Origin: Chloroflexota bacterium
GTDB lineage: Bacteria > Chloroflexota > Anaerolineae > UBA1429
DNA: 64,000 nucleotides
Reading direction: 5' to 3'
Assembly (NCBI GenBank): GCA_019873625.1
Contig: JAIOAW010000001.1
Span: 124,001-188,000, forward strand
Both the position numbers and the translations under genes were made by a program. Below the pieces are notes generated by a model. It saw only the letters and a program-made list of their open reading frames with translations, was not told where the DNA came from and did no database searches. Of this stretch, positions 1 to 7,895 are shown piece by piece (the stretch's first letter is position 1; each line of letters starts with the position of its first letter).

Positions 1-747
1 CCCTTCCATGCTGAGCACACCCGCCTGTGCTTGGAACACGGCAAAGCCGTGCTCTGCGAAAAGCCGATGGCCGTGAACGCCCGCCAGGCGCGCGAGATGG
101 CCGCTTGCGCCCGCGCCAACGGCGCCTTTTTGATGGAGGCGATGTGGTCGCGCTTTAACCCGGTGATGGCCGAGGTGCGCCGCTGGCTTCACCAAGGCGC
201 CATCGGCGAGGTGCGCCTCGTCACGGCGGATTTCGGCTTTCGCACCGCCTGGAACCCCCAAGGGCGCCTGCTCGACCTCAACCTGGCCGGGGGCGCCCTG
301 CTCGATGTGGGCGTCTATGTAGCCTCGCTCGCCTCGATGGTTTACGGCCAGCAACCCAAAACGCTCTCGGCCTCTGCCCATCTGGGCGAGACGGGCGTGG
401 ACGAGCAAACGGCGATGCTCTTCACCTACCCCAATGGGGCGCTCGCCCAGCTCTTTTGCGCCATCCGCACGGCGACCGTCGGCGAGGCGCGCCTTTACGG
501 CACGGAGGGGCATATCCACATCCCCGAGTTCTGGCGCGCCACCCAAGCCACGCTCTACCGCCCCGGCCAAGAGCCGCAGCGCATTACGGGCGAGGCCGGC
601 TACCATTTTGAGGCGGCGGAGGTGATGGCCTGCGTGCAAAGGGGCGAGCGCGAAAGCGCCGTGATGCCGCTTGATGAATCGGTCGCCATCCTCGAGACGA
701 TGGATCGGGTGCGGAGCCTCATCGGCCTCACTTACCCGATGGATTGA
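1..747 (+). CDS. Gfo/Idh/MocA family oxidoreductase, 5'-truncated by window edge
   Basis: The frame is open from base 1, so the start and most of the Rossmann fold lie left of the window; 248 residues are visible. Residues 19-22 of the visible part read C-E-K-P, the lysine motif of Gfo/Idh/MocA NAD(P)-dependent sugar dehydrogenases. A GGALLDVGVY segment follows, with Tyr where many members have the catalytic His, as in the dihydrodiol-dehydrogenase-like branch. The protein probably oxidises or reduces a sugar or cyclitol in the cytoplasm; the substrate cannot be told. An aldo/keto reductase gene starts 23 bases downstream on the same strand, so the two may be co-transcribed. Confidence 0.85.
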   Translation, partial: PFHAEHTRLCLEHGKAVLCEKPMAVNARQAREMAACARANGAFLMEAMWSRFNPVMAEVRRWLHQGAIGEVRLVTADFGFRTAWNPQGRLLDLNLAGGALLDVGVYVASLASMVYGQQPKTLSASAHLGETGVDEQTAMLFTYPNGALAQLFCAIRTATVGEARLYGTEGHIHIPEFWRATQATLYRPGQEPQRITGEAGYHFEAAEVMACVQRGERESAVMPLDESVAILETMDRVRSLIGLTYPMD

Positions 748-770
748 CCCTTCTTATGGAAGGAGCACCT

Positions 771-1745
771 ATGATGGAATATGGCACCATCCCCGGCGTG
801 AACAAGCCTGTAGCCCGCTTGGTGCTAGGCTCGATGTTCGTGGGCACGCTGGATCGCGCGCGCTGTTTCGCCCTGCTCGACGACATCTTTGCCCTGGGCG
901 GGAATACCTTTGATACGGCGCACGTCTACGCAGGGGGCAACAGCGAGCGCCTTTTGGGCGAGTGGATGGAGGCGCGCGGCAACCGAGAGCAGGTGGTCAT
1001 CCTCACCAAGGGGTGCCACCATAACGCCGACCGCCGCCGCGTCACGCCCTTCGATTTGGCCTCGGACCTGTTCGATTCGCTGGCCCGCCTGCGCACCGAT
1101 TACGTGGATATCTATGTCCTGCATCGCGATGACCCCTCCGTGCCCGTGGGGCCGATTGTCGAGGCGTTGAACGAGCATCACGCCGCCGGGCGCATCCATG
1201 CCTTCGGTGGGTCCAACTGGACCCATCAGCGCATCGCCGAGGCGAACGCCTATGCCGAGGCGCACGGCCTGGTGCCCTTTACCGTATCCAGCCCCAATTA
1301 CGGCCTGGCTGACCAAATCGAGGACCCGTGGGGCGGCGGCTGTGTTACCCTCAGCGGTCCGGCGAACACCGAGGCGCGCGCCTGGTACGTCCGGACCCAA
1401 ATGCCCGTATTCGCCTATTCCAGCCTGGCCAGGGGCCTCTTTTCGGGGCGCATCACGCGCGAAAATTTTGCCGAGATGCGCGCCACGTTGGATAATGCCT
1501 GCCTCAAGGCCTATTGCCACGAGCCAAACTTCAAGCGGTTAGACCGCGCCTTCACTCTGGCGCGAGAAAAGGGCCTCACCGTGCCGCAGGTGGCGCTGGC
1601 ATTCATCCTGCGGTCGCCGTTGAACGTCTTCCCGCTTGTGGGGGCCGTCTCAAAAGAAGAGTTTGCCGAAAACATCACCGCTCTGCACGTTCCCCTCACG
1701 CCGGAGGAGCGCGCTTGGCTTGACCTGGAAACCGACTCGCGCTGA
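771..1745 (+). CDS. Aldo/keto reductase
   Basis: A 324-residue cytoplasmic NADPH-dependent oxidoreductase of the aldo/keto reductase family. The catalytic tetrad is visible: Asp48 and Tyr53 (FDTAHVY), Lys80 (ILTKG) and His118 (VLHRD). A GGSNW segment later in the barrel is typical of the fold. The start is the ATG at 771, preceded by GGAAGGAG at good spacing; an in-frame upstream codon at 744 overlaps the previous gene and lacks a ribosome site. It follows a Gfo/Idh dehydrogenase gene by 23 bases, which suggests joint sugar metabolism. The substrate is unknown. Confidence 0.9.
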   Translation: MMEYGTIPGVNKPVARLVLGSMFVGTLDRARCFALLDDIFALGGNTFDTAHVYAGGNSERLLGEWMEARGNREQVVILTKGCHHNADRRRVTPFDLASDLFDSLARLRTDYVDIYVLHRDDPSVPVGPIVEALNEHHAAGRIHAFGGSNWTHQRIAEANAYAEAHGLVPFTVSSPNYGLADQIEDPWGGGCVTLSGPANTEARAWYVRTQMPVFAYSSLARGLFSGRITRENFAEMRATLDNACLKAYCHEPNFKRLDRAFTLAREKGLTVPQVALAFILRSPLNVFPLVGAVSKEEFAENITALHVPLTPEERAWLDLETDSR

Positions 1746-1762
1746 GGGAGGCGCCCTTTCGC

Positions 1763-1791
1763 TCGACAGCGGCACGGCTTGCGGGTATAAT
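1763..1791 (+). promoter_or_regulatory. Promoter of the CBS-ACT gene
   Basis: TCGACA at 1763-1768, a 17-base spacer and TATAAT at 1786-1791, followed about 50 bases later by the ribosome site and start of the CBS-ACT gene. Confidence 0.65.
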
Positions 1792-1844
1792 CTCGCTAGG
1801 CTCCGAGGGAACGAACGGCTCAAAGACGAGTCAGGAGGTGCACG

Positions 1845-2495
1845 ATGTTGGTCAAAGATCGGATGTCTCGCCACCCCATCACCATCCGCCCCGATGTATC
1901 GCTTCACGATGCCTTGCGCATTATGCGCGAAGAAAAGGTGCGGCGCCTGCCCGTGGTGGATAAGAACAACAAACTCATCGGCATTGTGGCCGAAAAGGAT
2001 TTGCTCTATGCCGCGCCGTCTCCTGCCACCAGCCTCAGCGTGTATGAGATCAACTATCTCATCTCCAAAATCAAGGTGGAGGATCTGATGACGCGCAACG
2101 TCATCACCGTCACGGAGGATTGCCCCTTGGAGGAGGCGGCGCGCATTATGGTGGATAACGCCATCGGCGCCCTCCCCGTGATGCGGGGCGACCTCTTGGT
2201 GGGGATGATCACCGAGAGCGACCTCTTTAAGGTCTTTCTCGAGTTGCTGGGCGCCCGTATGTGGGGCCTGCGCGTCACGATCAAGGTGCCCGAGCGGCCG
2301 GGGATGCTCGCGATGCTCACGGGGGAAATCTCTAAGCGCGGTGGGAACATCGTGGCCCTGGGCACCTTCTGGGGAGACGACCCCACCAACCGGCAAATCG
2401 CCCTCAAAGTGCAAGGGATTGACCAGATCGCGATGGAGGAAATCCTCAAAAATATCGGCGCAGAACTCCTGGATATCCGCGAGACCCTGCGCTAA
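1845..2495 (+). CDS. CBS-pair and ACT domain protein (AcuB-like)
   Basis: A 216-residue protein with two CBS motifs (about residues 1-60 and 75-135; each carries an MSRHPITI/MTRNVITV-type start and a G-I/M-V/I-[AT]-E-x-DL end), followed by an ACT domain from about residue 142 (TIKVPERPGMLAMLT). CBS pairs bind adenosyl ligands and ACT domains bind amino acids or small metabolites, so this is most likely a cytoplasmic ligand sensor, like AcuB-type proteins; its partner is unknown. AGGAGGTG lies just before the ATG. It has its own promoter upstream and a rho-independent terminator downstream, so it is probably monocistronic. Confidence 0.88.
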   Translation: MLVKDRMSRHPITIRPDVSLHDALRIMREEKVRRLPVVDKNNKLIGIVAEKDLLYAAPSPATSLSVYEINYLISKIKVEDLMTRNVITVTEDCPLEEAARIMVDNAIGALPVMRGDLLVGMITESDLFKVFLELLGARMWGLRVTIKVPERPGMLAMLTGEISKRGGNIVALGTFWGDDPTNRQIALKVQGIDQIAMEEILKNIGAELLDIRETLR

Positions 2496-2517
2496 CGCGG
2501 CTCATCTTACCCCTCCA

Positions 2518-2556
2518 AGCGAATCCCCCGCCTTTTCGGGCGGGGGATTCGCTTTT
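2518..2556 (+). terminator. Rho-independent terminator after the CBS-ACT gene
   Basis: A GC-rich stem of about 15 bp (AGCGAATCCCCCGCC pairing with GGCGGGGGATTCGCT region) with a short loop, followed by five T on the plus strand. It starts 22 bases after the CBS-ACT stop codon. Confidence 0.85.
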
Positions 2557-2562
2557 TACGGG

Positions 2563-3168
2563 TTATTCATCACCCGAAGGCGTCAGGCGCTCGAGCACGC
2601 GGCGGATGCCCTGCGCCGCGCGGGCGCGGTGGCTGATGCGGTTCTTGACTTCAGGGGGGAGTTCGGCCATCGTCGCGCCGAATTCGGGCAGGTAGAAAAT
2701 CGGGTCATAGCCAAAGCCGTTTTCGCCGCGCGGCACCTCGGCGATGTAGCCCTCGCAGGTGCCCTCGGCCGTCTCGGTGCGGCCATCGGGCCAGGCCAGG
2801 GCGATGACGCACCGAAACCGCGCCCGTCGCGCCTCGCGGGGCACCCCTTGCAGGGCTTGCAGAAGCCGCTCATAGCGCTCTCGGTCGCTCAACCCCTCGC
2901 CGCCGTAGCGGGCCGTGTGCACGCCCGGCGCGCCGCCCAGGGCTTCCACTTCCAAGCCAGAATCGTCGGCCAAAGTCAAAAGCCCCGTCCGCGCGGCATA
3001 AAAACGCACCTTGAGGAGCGCGTTCTCTTCGAACGTGCGGCCGGTCTCCTCCACGGCCTGGGAGATGCCCACCTCGCCCAAACCGACCAACGCGTACCCC
3101 AAGCCGGCGAGGAGCGCCTGGAGTTCAGCGATTTTGCCCCGGTTGTGCGTGGCAACGAGGAGTTTCAC
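2563..3168 (-). CDS. rdgB: XTP/dITP diphosphatase (RdgB/HAM1 family)
   Basis: A 201-residue nucleotide-pool cleaner that hydrolyses dITP, XTP and ITP to monophosphates and so keeps deaminated purines out of DNA and RNA. Visible family motifs are THNRGK at residues 7-12, ADDSGLEV near residue 70, [11 protein letters not shown] near 150 and the [10 protein letters not shown] end motif; the length is normal for the family. The start is GTG at 3168, whose GTGA overlaps the stop of the upstream TIM-barrel gene; this and the homology start (VKLLVATHN) argue against the longer open frame to 3342. It is the last gene of a GH32 - isomerase - rdgB operon. Confidence 0.95.
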   Translation of the reverse strand: MKLLVATHNRGKIAELQALLAGLGYALVGLGEVGISQAVEETGRTFEENALLKVRFYAARTGLLTLADDSGLEVEALGGAPGVHTARYGGEGLSDRERYERLLQALQGVPREARRARFRCVIALAWPDGRTETAEGTCEGYIAEVPRGENGFGYDPIFYLPEFGATMAELPPEVKNRISHRARAAQGIRRVLERLTPSGDE

Positions 3169-3992
3169 CCTAACCCCTCCCCCCGCGCCGCCCAAGCGCG
3201 CCGGAGCGCGGCCAAGGCGGCGAGCGTCTCTTCGAGGTTCTGCCCCGGCCCCACTTCGAAGGTGCGCGGCCCCGCAAAGTGCAAGGCATCCAGGGCGCGC
3301 AGAAAGGCCTCCCAATCTGTGGTGCCTTGGCCGGGCAGCCAATGGAGGTCCTTGCCCAGGCCGTCATTATCTTGGATGTGCAGGGCAAAAAGGCGCGCGC
3401 CCGCCTCAAGCGCCTCTTGGGCGGCGCTCAGGCCGCTGGCGTTGCTGTGGCCCGCATCGAGGCAGATGCCCACATGCTCGCCCAGGTCCTCGGTGAGCCG
3501 CAAGACCTCATACACTCTCGCGCCGGGGCGCGGCAGGCCATAGGAGGGAAGATTCTCCACGGCCACCTTGAGGCCCAAGCGGAAGGCCTCCTCAGCGAAG
3601 CGCTCCAGCGAACGCCGGGAACGATCCCAGCACAGACCATAATCGCTCGCCCGAAAGCCATTCAGCGAGGCATTCGGATGGCAGATGACGTATTCGGCCC
3701 CCACCTCCGCCGCCGGGCCAAAACAGGCCAAGCAAGCGCGCACCGAGGCCATACGGAGCGTTTCATCGGGGTTGGCGTTATCCCACCCCGATTCGGGGGA
3801 ATGCACCGTGCGCACCCGCAGCCCGGCCGCCTCGAGGAGCCGGCGCGTGCGGGCGGGGTTAGAGAGCCAGCCATCGGGCCGGCCATCGTCGAAAATCTCG
3901 ATTTCGCGAAAGCCCATCGCGGCAAGGCGAGCGATGGCCTCCTCGATGGGGGTCTCTTTGAAGAGCGATACAGAACAGGAATAGGTGGGCAC
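3165..3992 (-). CDS. Sugar phosphate isomerase/epimerase (xylose-isomerase-like TIM barrel)
   Basis: A 275-residue AP-endonuclease-2/xylose-isomerase-like barrel. Metal-ligand-type segments are visible: [21 protein letters not shown] and ALHIQDNDG carry the Glu, Asp/His and His residues expected for the metal site. The start is GTG at 3992, six bases after AGAAAGGA; the longer frame to 4028 would run into the upstream gene. It sits between the GH32 glycosidase gene (22 bases upstream) and rdgB (four-base overlap), which suggests it processes a sugar released by the glycosidase. The reaction could be epimerisation, isomerisation or 3-keto-sugar lysis; the sequence does not decide. Confidence 0.82.
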   Translation of the reverse strand: MPTYSCSVSLFKETPIEEAIARLAAMGFREIEIFDDGRPDGWLSNPARTRRLLEAAGLRVRTVHSPESGWDNANPDETLRMASVRACLACFGPAAEVGAEYVICHPNASLNGFRASDYGLCWDRSRRSLERFAEEAFRLGLKVAVENLPSYGLPRPGARVYEVLRLTEDLGEHVGICLDAGHSNASGLSAAQEALEAGARLFALHIQDNDGLGKDLHWLPGQGTTDWEAFLRALDALHFAGPRTFEVGPGQNLEETLAALAALRRAWAARGEGLG

Positions 3993-4014
3993 GGCGTATC
4001 CTTTCTCAAGAGGG

Positions 4015-5406
4015 TTAGAGCGAGCCATTGGCCGGCCAGATGGGGGCCATCTCCCAGGCCTCGAGCGCCTCTAGGCGCGCCTCGCCGCCCAGGGCCTCCA
4101 AGGCTAGCCCCAGGCTATCGGGCCGCTCGGGGTAGATGCGTGTCGTCAAGCAGGTGTGGCCATCGGCATACAGTTCGATGACCGAGGCATCCAAAAAGAC
4201 CCGCCACGTGAGACGGTCGCCTTGCAGAGGGTAACATCCCTCATAGGGCGTGCGGTCTTGGTGCGGCGAAAGGCTGGCGCGAGAGCGGTCGCAGCGCAGG
4301 GTGCCCGCGTTGCGGTCATAGATGAAGCGCGTCTCCTCCTCGCCGCCGGGCGACCTCCGCACCGCGAGCGCGACGCCCTCCGCCGAGCCGAGTGCGATGG
4401 TTATGTAGAGTTCCAAGCCATCCCCAGACAGGCCCTCAAGGGGCAGAGATCCGGCCAGCGTGCAAGGCCCCCACCGCACAGAGCGCCGGCGCAAGGCTTG
4501 CAGTTCGGGCACGGGCTGGGCGCTCAGGCGGCCATCGGGGAGGAGCGTCAACAGGCGAGGGAGCGACATCACGCCGGCCCAGCCGGCCTCTTCGCACGCC
4601 TCGCGCGAACGCCCTTCGCGCAGCCACCCCCAGAGGATACGCCGCCCCTGCGCATCCACCATCACCTGGGGGGCATAGAGCGATCCGCCGCTATCCACAT
4701 CGCCCTCGACGAGGGGCGTAAAACGGTCCGCGGCATAGTCTCCCGTTATGTACACCGCTTTGCCCAGCGGCTGCGGCGAGATGATGAGCACATAGCGCCC
4801 CCCGAGCGCGAAAAAGTTGGGACATTCCCAGTTGTGGCCCAGCCGGCTGGCCTCGCCCTGGCACAAGGGGCCGACGTATTCCCAATCGAGGAGGTTTGGC
4901 GAGCGGTAGAGGAGCGCTGCCCCGCCGCGGCCTGGGAACCCCGAACCGAGCACAAGGCGCCAACCTTCCCCCTCTCGCCAGACGTAAGGGTCGCGGAAGC
5001 CCGTCACCTCCAACCCCGCCGGCGGCCCAGCGATGACGGGGTTGCGCGGATGCTTGCGCCAAACGAGGAGGTCTTGGCCCTCGCCGGTGGCCAGGCACTG
5101 CACTTCGGGGCGCACCCCGGTATAGACGAGCGTGGGCGTGCCAGCCCAATCCACCGCACAGCCGCTCCAGCAGCCGTCTTGGTCAGGGCCGCCGGGCGTG
5201 GGCGCCAAAGCGAGCGGCAGATGCTGCCAGTGTACAAGGTCGGCGCTCACGGCGTGGCCCCAATGCATCACCCCCCACGTAGGGCCGAAGGGGTTATGCT
5301 GATAAAACAGGTGATAGCGCCCCCGCCAATGGATGAGGCCGTTCGGGTCGTTCATCCAGTGGCGCGGCGGCAAAAAATGATAGCGCGGGCGGTGAAGGGT
5401 GATCAT
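4015..5406 (-). CDS. GH32 beta-fructosidase (sucrose-6-phosphate hydrolase / invertase type)
   Basis: A 463-residue glycoside hydrolase that cleaves beta-fructosyl bonds in sucrose, sucrose phosphate or fructans. The three catalytic blocks are intact: WMNDPNG with nucleophile Asp20, FRDP with Asp139, and the W-E-C acid/base with Glu194. No signal peptide is present, so it should act in the cytoplasm on imported sugars. The C-terminal part from about residue 320 fits the beta-sandwich domain. It is the first gene of a minus-strand operon with a TIM-barrel isomerase and rdgB. No fructokinase or PTS gene is adjacent. Confidence 0.93.
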   Translation of the reverse strand: MITLHRPRYHFLPPRHWMNDPNGLIHWRGRYHLFYQHNPFGPTWGVMHWGHAVSADLVHWQHLPLALAPTPGGPDQDGCWSGCAVDWAGTPTLVYTGVRPEVQCLATGEGQDLLVWRKHPRNPVIAGPPAGLEVTGFRDPYVWREGEGWRLVLGSGFPGRGGAALLYRSPNLLDWEYVGPLCQGEASRLGHNWECPNFFALGGRYVLIISPQPLGKAVYITGDYAADRFTPLVEGDVDSGGSLYAPQVMVDAQGRRILWGWLREGRSREACEEAGWAGVMSLPRLLTLLPDGRLSAQPVPELQALRRRSVRWGPCTLAGSLPLEGLSGDGLELYITIALGSAEGVALAVRRSPGGEEETRFIYDRNAGTLRCDRSRASLSPHQDRTPYEGCYPLQGDRLTWRVFLDASVIELYADGHTCLTTRIYPERPDSLGLALEALGGEARLEALEAWEMAPIWPANGSL

Positions 5407-5611
5407 AGGCCGGCGAACTCCTTCTGAATCATCGCGCGTTGGAGGATAATCGCCTTGGGCCTTTTCTGCAACCTAAAACCCACGCGCCGAAAGGCCCCCT
5501 AGAACGCCGGCTGGGTAAGGGCCTTCATCCGCTCGATTTTTCGCCCTCTGCCGTTTCGCTTTCCGTTTCTTCCACCCGATGTGGGGCCCCCACATCGCAG
5601 GCACGAGAGGC
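5407..5611. other. Gene-poor stretch with a short palindrome
   Basis: No convincing gene is seen between the GH32 start and the small membrane ORF. It holds the weak GH32 promoter and, at 5577-5597, a 9-bp perfect inverted repeat (CGATGTGGG / CCCACATCG) with a three-base loop. The palindrome lies 15 bases downstream of the small minus-strand ORF but has no T-run, so a terminator role is only possible. Confidence 0.4.
5443..5471 (-). promoter_or_regulatory. Possible promoter of the GH32 operon
   Basis: On the minus strand TTGCAG, 17 bases and TATCCT precede the GH32 start by about 35 bases. The -10 match is modest (4 of 6). Confidence 0.35.
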
Positions 5612-5719
5612 TCAAGTGGAAACGCCCAGTCGCGGCAAGACGAAGCGCATTAGCAAAAACCAAGCCACGAGGCCGAGCGGCCAAAGGAGGCTACGCACGG
5701 GGATGCCCAAAATATCCAT
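5612..5719 (-). CDS. 35-residue single-span membrane peptide
   Basis: This short frame starts with ATG at 5719, 13 bases after the stop of the CsoR-like regulator gene, and a GAGGAG ribosome site sits in that gap (short spacing of three bases). It encodes 35 residues: MDILGIPVRSLL, a hydrophobic span (WPLGLVAWFLLMRF) and a short basic tail VLPRLGVST. The size, single span and tight position suggest a small membrane protein co-expressed with trxA, fmdB and the regulator. No family is recognised and the function is unknown. It could be a chance frame, but a hydrophobic span plus ribosome site in an operon position is unlikely by chance. Confidence 0.5.
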   Translation of the reverse strand: MDILGIPVRSLLWPLGLVAWFLLMRFVLPRLGVST

Positions 5720-5732
5720 ACACTCCTCAACG

Positions 5733-5993
5733 TTACACACGCAAAAGGGTATTGATCATTTCTTCGATGGCCTCTGTGGAGTTCAACCCCTCCGGTTCGG
5801 CAAACCGAGAGGCCAGGTAGCCGCGCAGCAACTCCAGGCTCACCATACGCGTGGCCGCCCGCACAGAGGCGAGTTGGTTGAGCACCTCTTCACAGGGGCG
5901 ATTTTCGGCGAGCATCCGCTGGATGCCCTGCGTCTGCCCCTCGATGCGACGAAGGCGAAGGATCAATTCTTGGCGCTTTTCTGGCGAAAGCAT
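5733..5993 (-). CDS. CsoR/RcnR (DUF156) family regulator lacking the canonical metal ligands
   Basis: An 86-residue all-alpha regulator: LRRIEGQTQGI (residues 14-24) and CEEVLNQLASVRAA (34-47) are hallmarks of the CsoR/RcnR/CstR family, whose tetramers bind DNA until loaded with metal or persulfide. Copper CsoR uses Cys-His-Cys at positions i, i+25, i+29. Here Cys34 is kept, but i+25 is Tyr59 and i+29 is Arg63, so neither copper nor nickel/cobalt sites are complete. The start is taken at ATG 5993 after GGGTGGG; a TTG at 6008 is the alternative. It lies 71 bases after fmdB and precedes a small membrane ORF, probably in a trxA operon. Confidence 0.85.
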   Translation of the reverse strand: MLSPEKRQELILRLRRIEGQTQGIQRMLAENRPCEEVLNQLASVRAATRMVSLELLRGYLASRFAEPEGLNSTEAIEEMINTLLRV

Positions 5994-6064
5994 TGTGAAC
6001 CCACCCAAACGTTGGCCCTTTGGAGGCCGGAAAAGGGGCTAACCTAGCCCCGACGGGTCAGCCC

Positions 6065-6262
6065 TCAACCCGAAGGCGCGCAGGATGACGCACTTGCAGA
6101 ACTCGCCTCTTTGCCGCCCGTGGTGCCAAAGAGGGTGATGTTCTTGTGGCAGCGCTCGCTCCCACACGTGGGGCACACCACCTTGAACTCGGTCGAAACC
6201 GAACGCACGAACTTCTCAAAGACGGTTCCGCACTCTTCGCAGCGGTACTCGTAAATCGGCAT
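6065..6262 (-). CDS. FmdB-family zinc ribbon protein
   Basis: A 65-residue FmdB/CxxC zinc-ribbon regulatory protein. It begins MPIYEYRCEECG and has a second CPTCG pair near residues 35-38, making the four-cysteine zinc knuckle of the family. The tail is Ser/Ala-rich with one further Cys, as is common in the family. The function is not established; members are called putative regulators. The spacing after trxA is about 100 bases and before the CsoR-like gene about 70, so co-transcription from the trxA promoter is likely. Confidence 0.88.
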   Translation of the reverse strand: MPIYEYRCEECGTVFEKFVRSVSTEFKVVCPTCGSERCHKNITLFGTTGGKEASSASASSCAPSG

Positions 6263-6289
6263 CGCGCACTCCTCCGTTAGGTTCCACGG

Positions 6290-6336
6290 GGGCGGTCAAC
6301 CGGCTCGGCGCCTTTGCCATAACCGCTTGACCGCCC
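6290..6336 (-). other. Inverted repeat between trxA and fmdB
   Basis: Ten-base arms GGGCGGTCAA (6290-6299) and TTGACCGCCC (6327-6336) are perfectly complementary with a 27-base loop. There is no T-run on either side. It may attenuate read-through from trxA or be a protein-binding site; the role is unproven. Confidence 0.35.
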
Positions 6337-6363
6337 TCGTAGCGGTCTCATAAAATGAGGCCC

Positions 6364-6705
6364 TCAGTTCGCCTTGGCCTCGGCGAGCACGGCCTCGATC
6401 TTGCGCGCCAAGACGTTCTTGGGCACATAGCCCACGATGCGGTCGGCCTCCTCGCCGTTCCAATAAAGGATCAGCGTGGGGATGCCGCGGATGCCCAACC
6501 GGCTCGGCGTGACGGGGTTTTCGTCCACGTTCATCTTGGCCACGAGCAGGCGGCCGGTGTAATCCTTGGCCAGTTCCTCGACGATGGGGGATACCATACG
6601 GCAAGGGCCGCACCAGGGCGCCCAGAAATCCACCAACACGGGCAGGGTCGCTTGGAGCACATCCTGCTGATAGGTCGCATCGGTAACCACTTTCGGTTCG
6701 CTCAT
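6364..6705 (-). CDS. trxA: Thioredoxin
   Basis: A 113-residue cytoplasmic thioredoxin that reduces protein disulfides with electrons from thioredoxin reductase. The active site WCGPC is at residues 31-35, inside LVDFWAPWCGPC, and the cis-proline loop RGIPTLIL follows near residue 75. The length and order are standard. A near-consensus promoter lies upstream on the minus strand. Downstream follow fmdB, a CsoR-like regulator and a small membrane peptide, hinting at a thiol- or sulfur-related operon. No thioredoxin reductase gene is in the window. Confidence 0.95.
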   Translation of the reverse strand: MSEPKVVTDATYQQDVLQATLPVLVDFWAPWCGPCRMVSPIVEELAKDYTGRLLVAKMNVDENPVTPSRLGIRGIPTLILYWNGEEADRIVGYVPKNVLARKIEAVLAEAKAN

Positions 6706-6766
6706 CGTAACTCCTTTGATCTCATCGGCATAGACGGGGAGTGGGGTACCCCCCTATGGTATTTTG

Positions 6767-6795
6767 ATGATACCACAGGCCGACGGGTTTGTCAA
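6767..6795 (-). promoter_or_regulatory. Promoter of trxA
   Basis: On the minus strand TTGACA, 17 bases, TATCAT, about 60 bases before the trxA start. It is back to back with the promoter at 6805-6833. Confidence 0.75.
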
Positions 6796-6804
6796 GAACG
6801 CCGT

Positions 6805-6833
6805 TTGACGCCTTGAGGGGGGTTACGTATCAT
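6805..6833 (+). promoter_or_regulatory. Promoter of the deacetylase - NFACT - zincin operon
   Basis: TTGACG at 6805-6810, 17 bases, TATCAT at 6828-6833. The predicted transcript start is close to the ATG at 6846, so the leader would be very short. This position also argues against an upstream start of the deacetylase at 6789. Confidence 0.65.
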
Positions 6834-6845
6834 CCCTGTGGGGGT

Positions 6846-7895
6846 ATGATGGACGTTCGAACCGCGTGGTATAGATGGGCTGGGCGCTGGCGGATTCCCC
6901 TCTTGGGGGTGGTGGGCGTTCTCGTGATCGCCGGGGCCTGGGCGGCGCGCACGCCCCCTGCCCAAGCGCCCGTGACGGCGTTGCCGCCCGCCTCTCCTAC
7001 GAGCGTGCCCCCTTCGCCCACGCCCACATGGACGTTCACGCCTACCCCAAGCCCTTCGCCCACGGCGCGCCCGACGGATACCCCTGCTCCTTCGCCCACG
7101 CCCACCGTGCCGCGCGCTACGGCCACGCCGACGCCGACCGCCACCCCCACGCCGGAGCCGCTCCCCACGCCAGACGGCATAACCCGCACGCTGCGGGTGC
7201 CCATCCTGATGTATCACTACATCTCCGACCCGCCCCCCGATGCGGACGCCATCCGGCGAGACCTCTCCGTGCGCCCGCAGGTCTTTGAGGAGCACCTGCG
7301 CTACCTGAAAGAGGCAGGCTATACGAGCGTCACCTTGGCGGATTTGGCCCTGGCCCTTGAGGCCGGTTACCCCTTGCCAGAGAAGCCCATCATCCTGACC
7401 TTCGATGACGGCTACCGCGATAACTTTGAGGTGGCCTTCCCGCTCCTCCAGCAATATGGCTTCAAGGCCACCTTCTTCTTATTGACCGCCCCACTTGACG
7501 CGCAAGACCCAGCCTATCTCACCTGGGATCAAGCCATCGCCCTGGATGCCGCCGGTATGGAACTCGGCGCGCACGGCTACACCCATACGGACCTACGCAA
7601 CCGCACGGTGGACTATTTGGTTTGGCAAGTTCTCAGCTCCAAAGAGGCCATCGAGGCGCGCATCCACAAGCCGGTGCGCTTTTTCTGCTATCCTTCCGGC
7701 CAGTATGATGACCTGACCATTCAGGTGCTCCATTCGGCGGGCTACTGGGGCGCCGTAACCACTGAAGCGGGCGACCTGCACCGCTCCGGCGAACTCTTTA
7801 CCCTGCGGCGGGTGCGCGTGCACGGCCGTTACAGCGCCGAGGCCCTTGCCGCCGTGCTCGAGTGGTTTGCCGCCCAGGGGGAGGAGGCGCCGTGA
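6846..7895 (+). CDS. Membrane-anchored polysaccharide deacetylase (NodB/CE4 family)
   Basis: A 349-residue exported enzyme. An N-terminal membrane anchor (about residues 16-33) is followed by a Pro/Thr/Ser-rich linker to about residue 105 and then a CE4 NodB domain. The metal-site Asp pair is in LTFDDGYRD and the metal His in GAHGYTH. CE4 enzymes remove acetyl groups from peptidoglycan, chitin-like or exopolysaccharides outside the membrane. The start is ATG 6846 after GGGGGT (ATG 6849 is also possible). Its stop overlaps the GTG of the NFACT gene (GTGA), so translation is coupled. The substrate is not known. Confidence 0.9.
   Translation: MMDVRTAWYRWAGRWRIPLLGVVGVLVIAGAWAARTPPAQAPVTALPPASPTSVPPSPTPTWTFTPTPSPSPTARPTDTPAPSPTPTVPRATATPTPTATPTPEPLPTPDGITRTLRVPILMYHYISDPPPDADAIRRDLSVRPQVFEEHLRYLKEAGYTSVTLADLALALEAGYPLPEKPIILTFDDGYRDNFEVAFPLLQQYGFKATFFLLTAPLDAQDPAYLTWDQAIALDAAGMELGAHGYTHTDLRNRTVDYLVWQVLSSKEAIEARIHKPVRFFCYPSGQYDDLTIQVLHSAGYWGAVTTEAGDLHRSGELFTLRRVRVHGRYSAEALAAVLEWFAAQGEEAP

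Noticed and set aside
4156-5427. 423-codon open frame opposite the GH32 gene
   Set aside because: GH32 catalytic motifs are intact on the minus strand; the plus-strand frame is a shadow.
6990-7170. Repetitive Pro/Thr codons in the deacetylase gene as a possible DNA repeat element
   Set aside because: The pattern is codon-level low complexity in an exported-protein linker; a similar linker occurs in the sortase gene.
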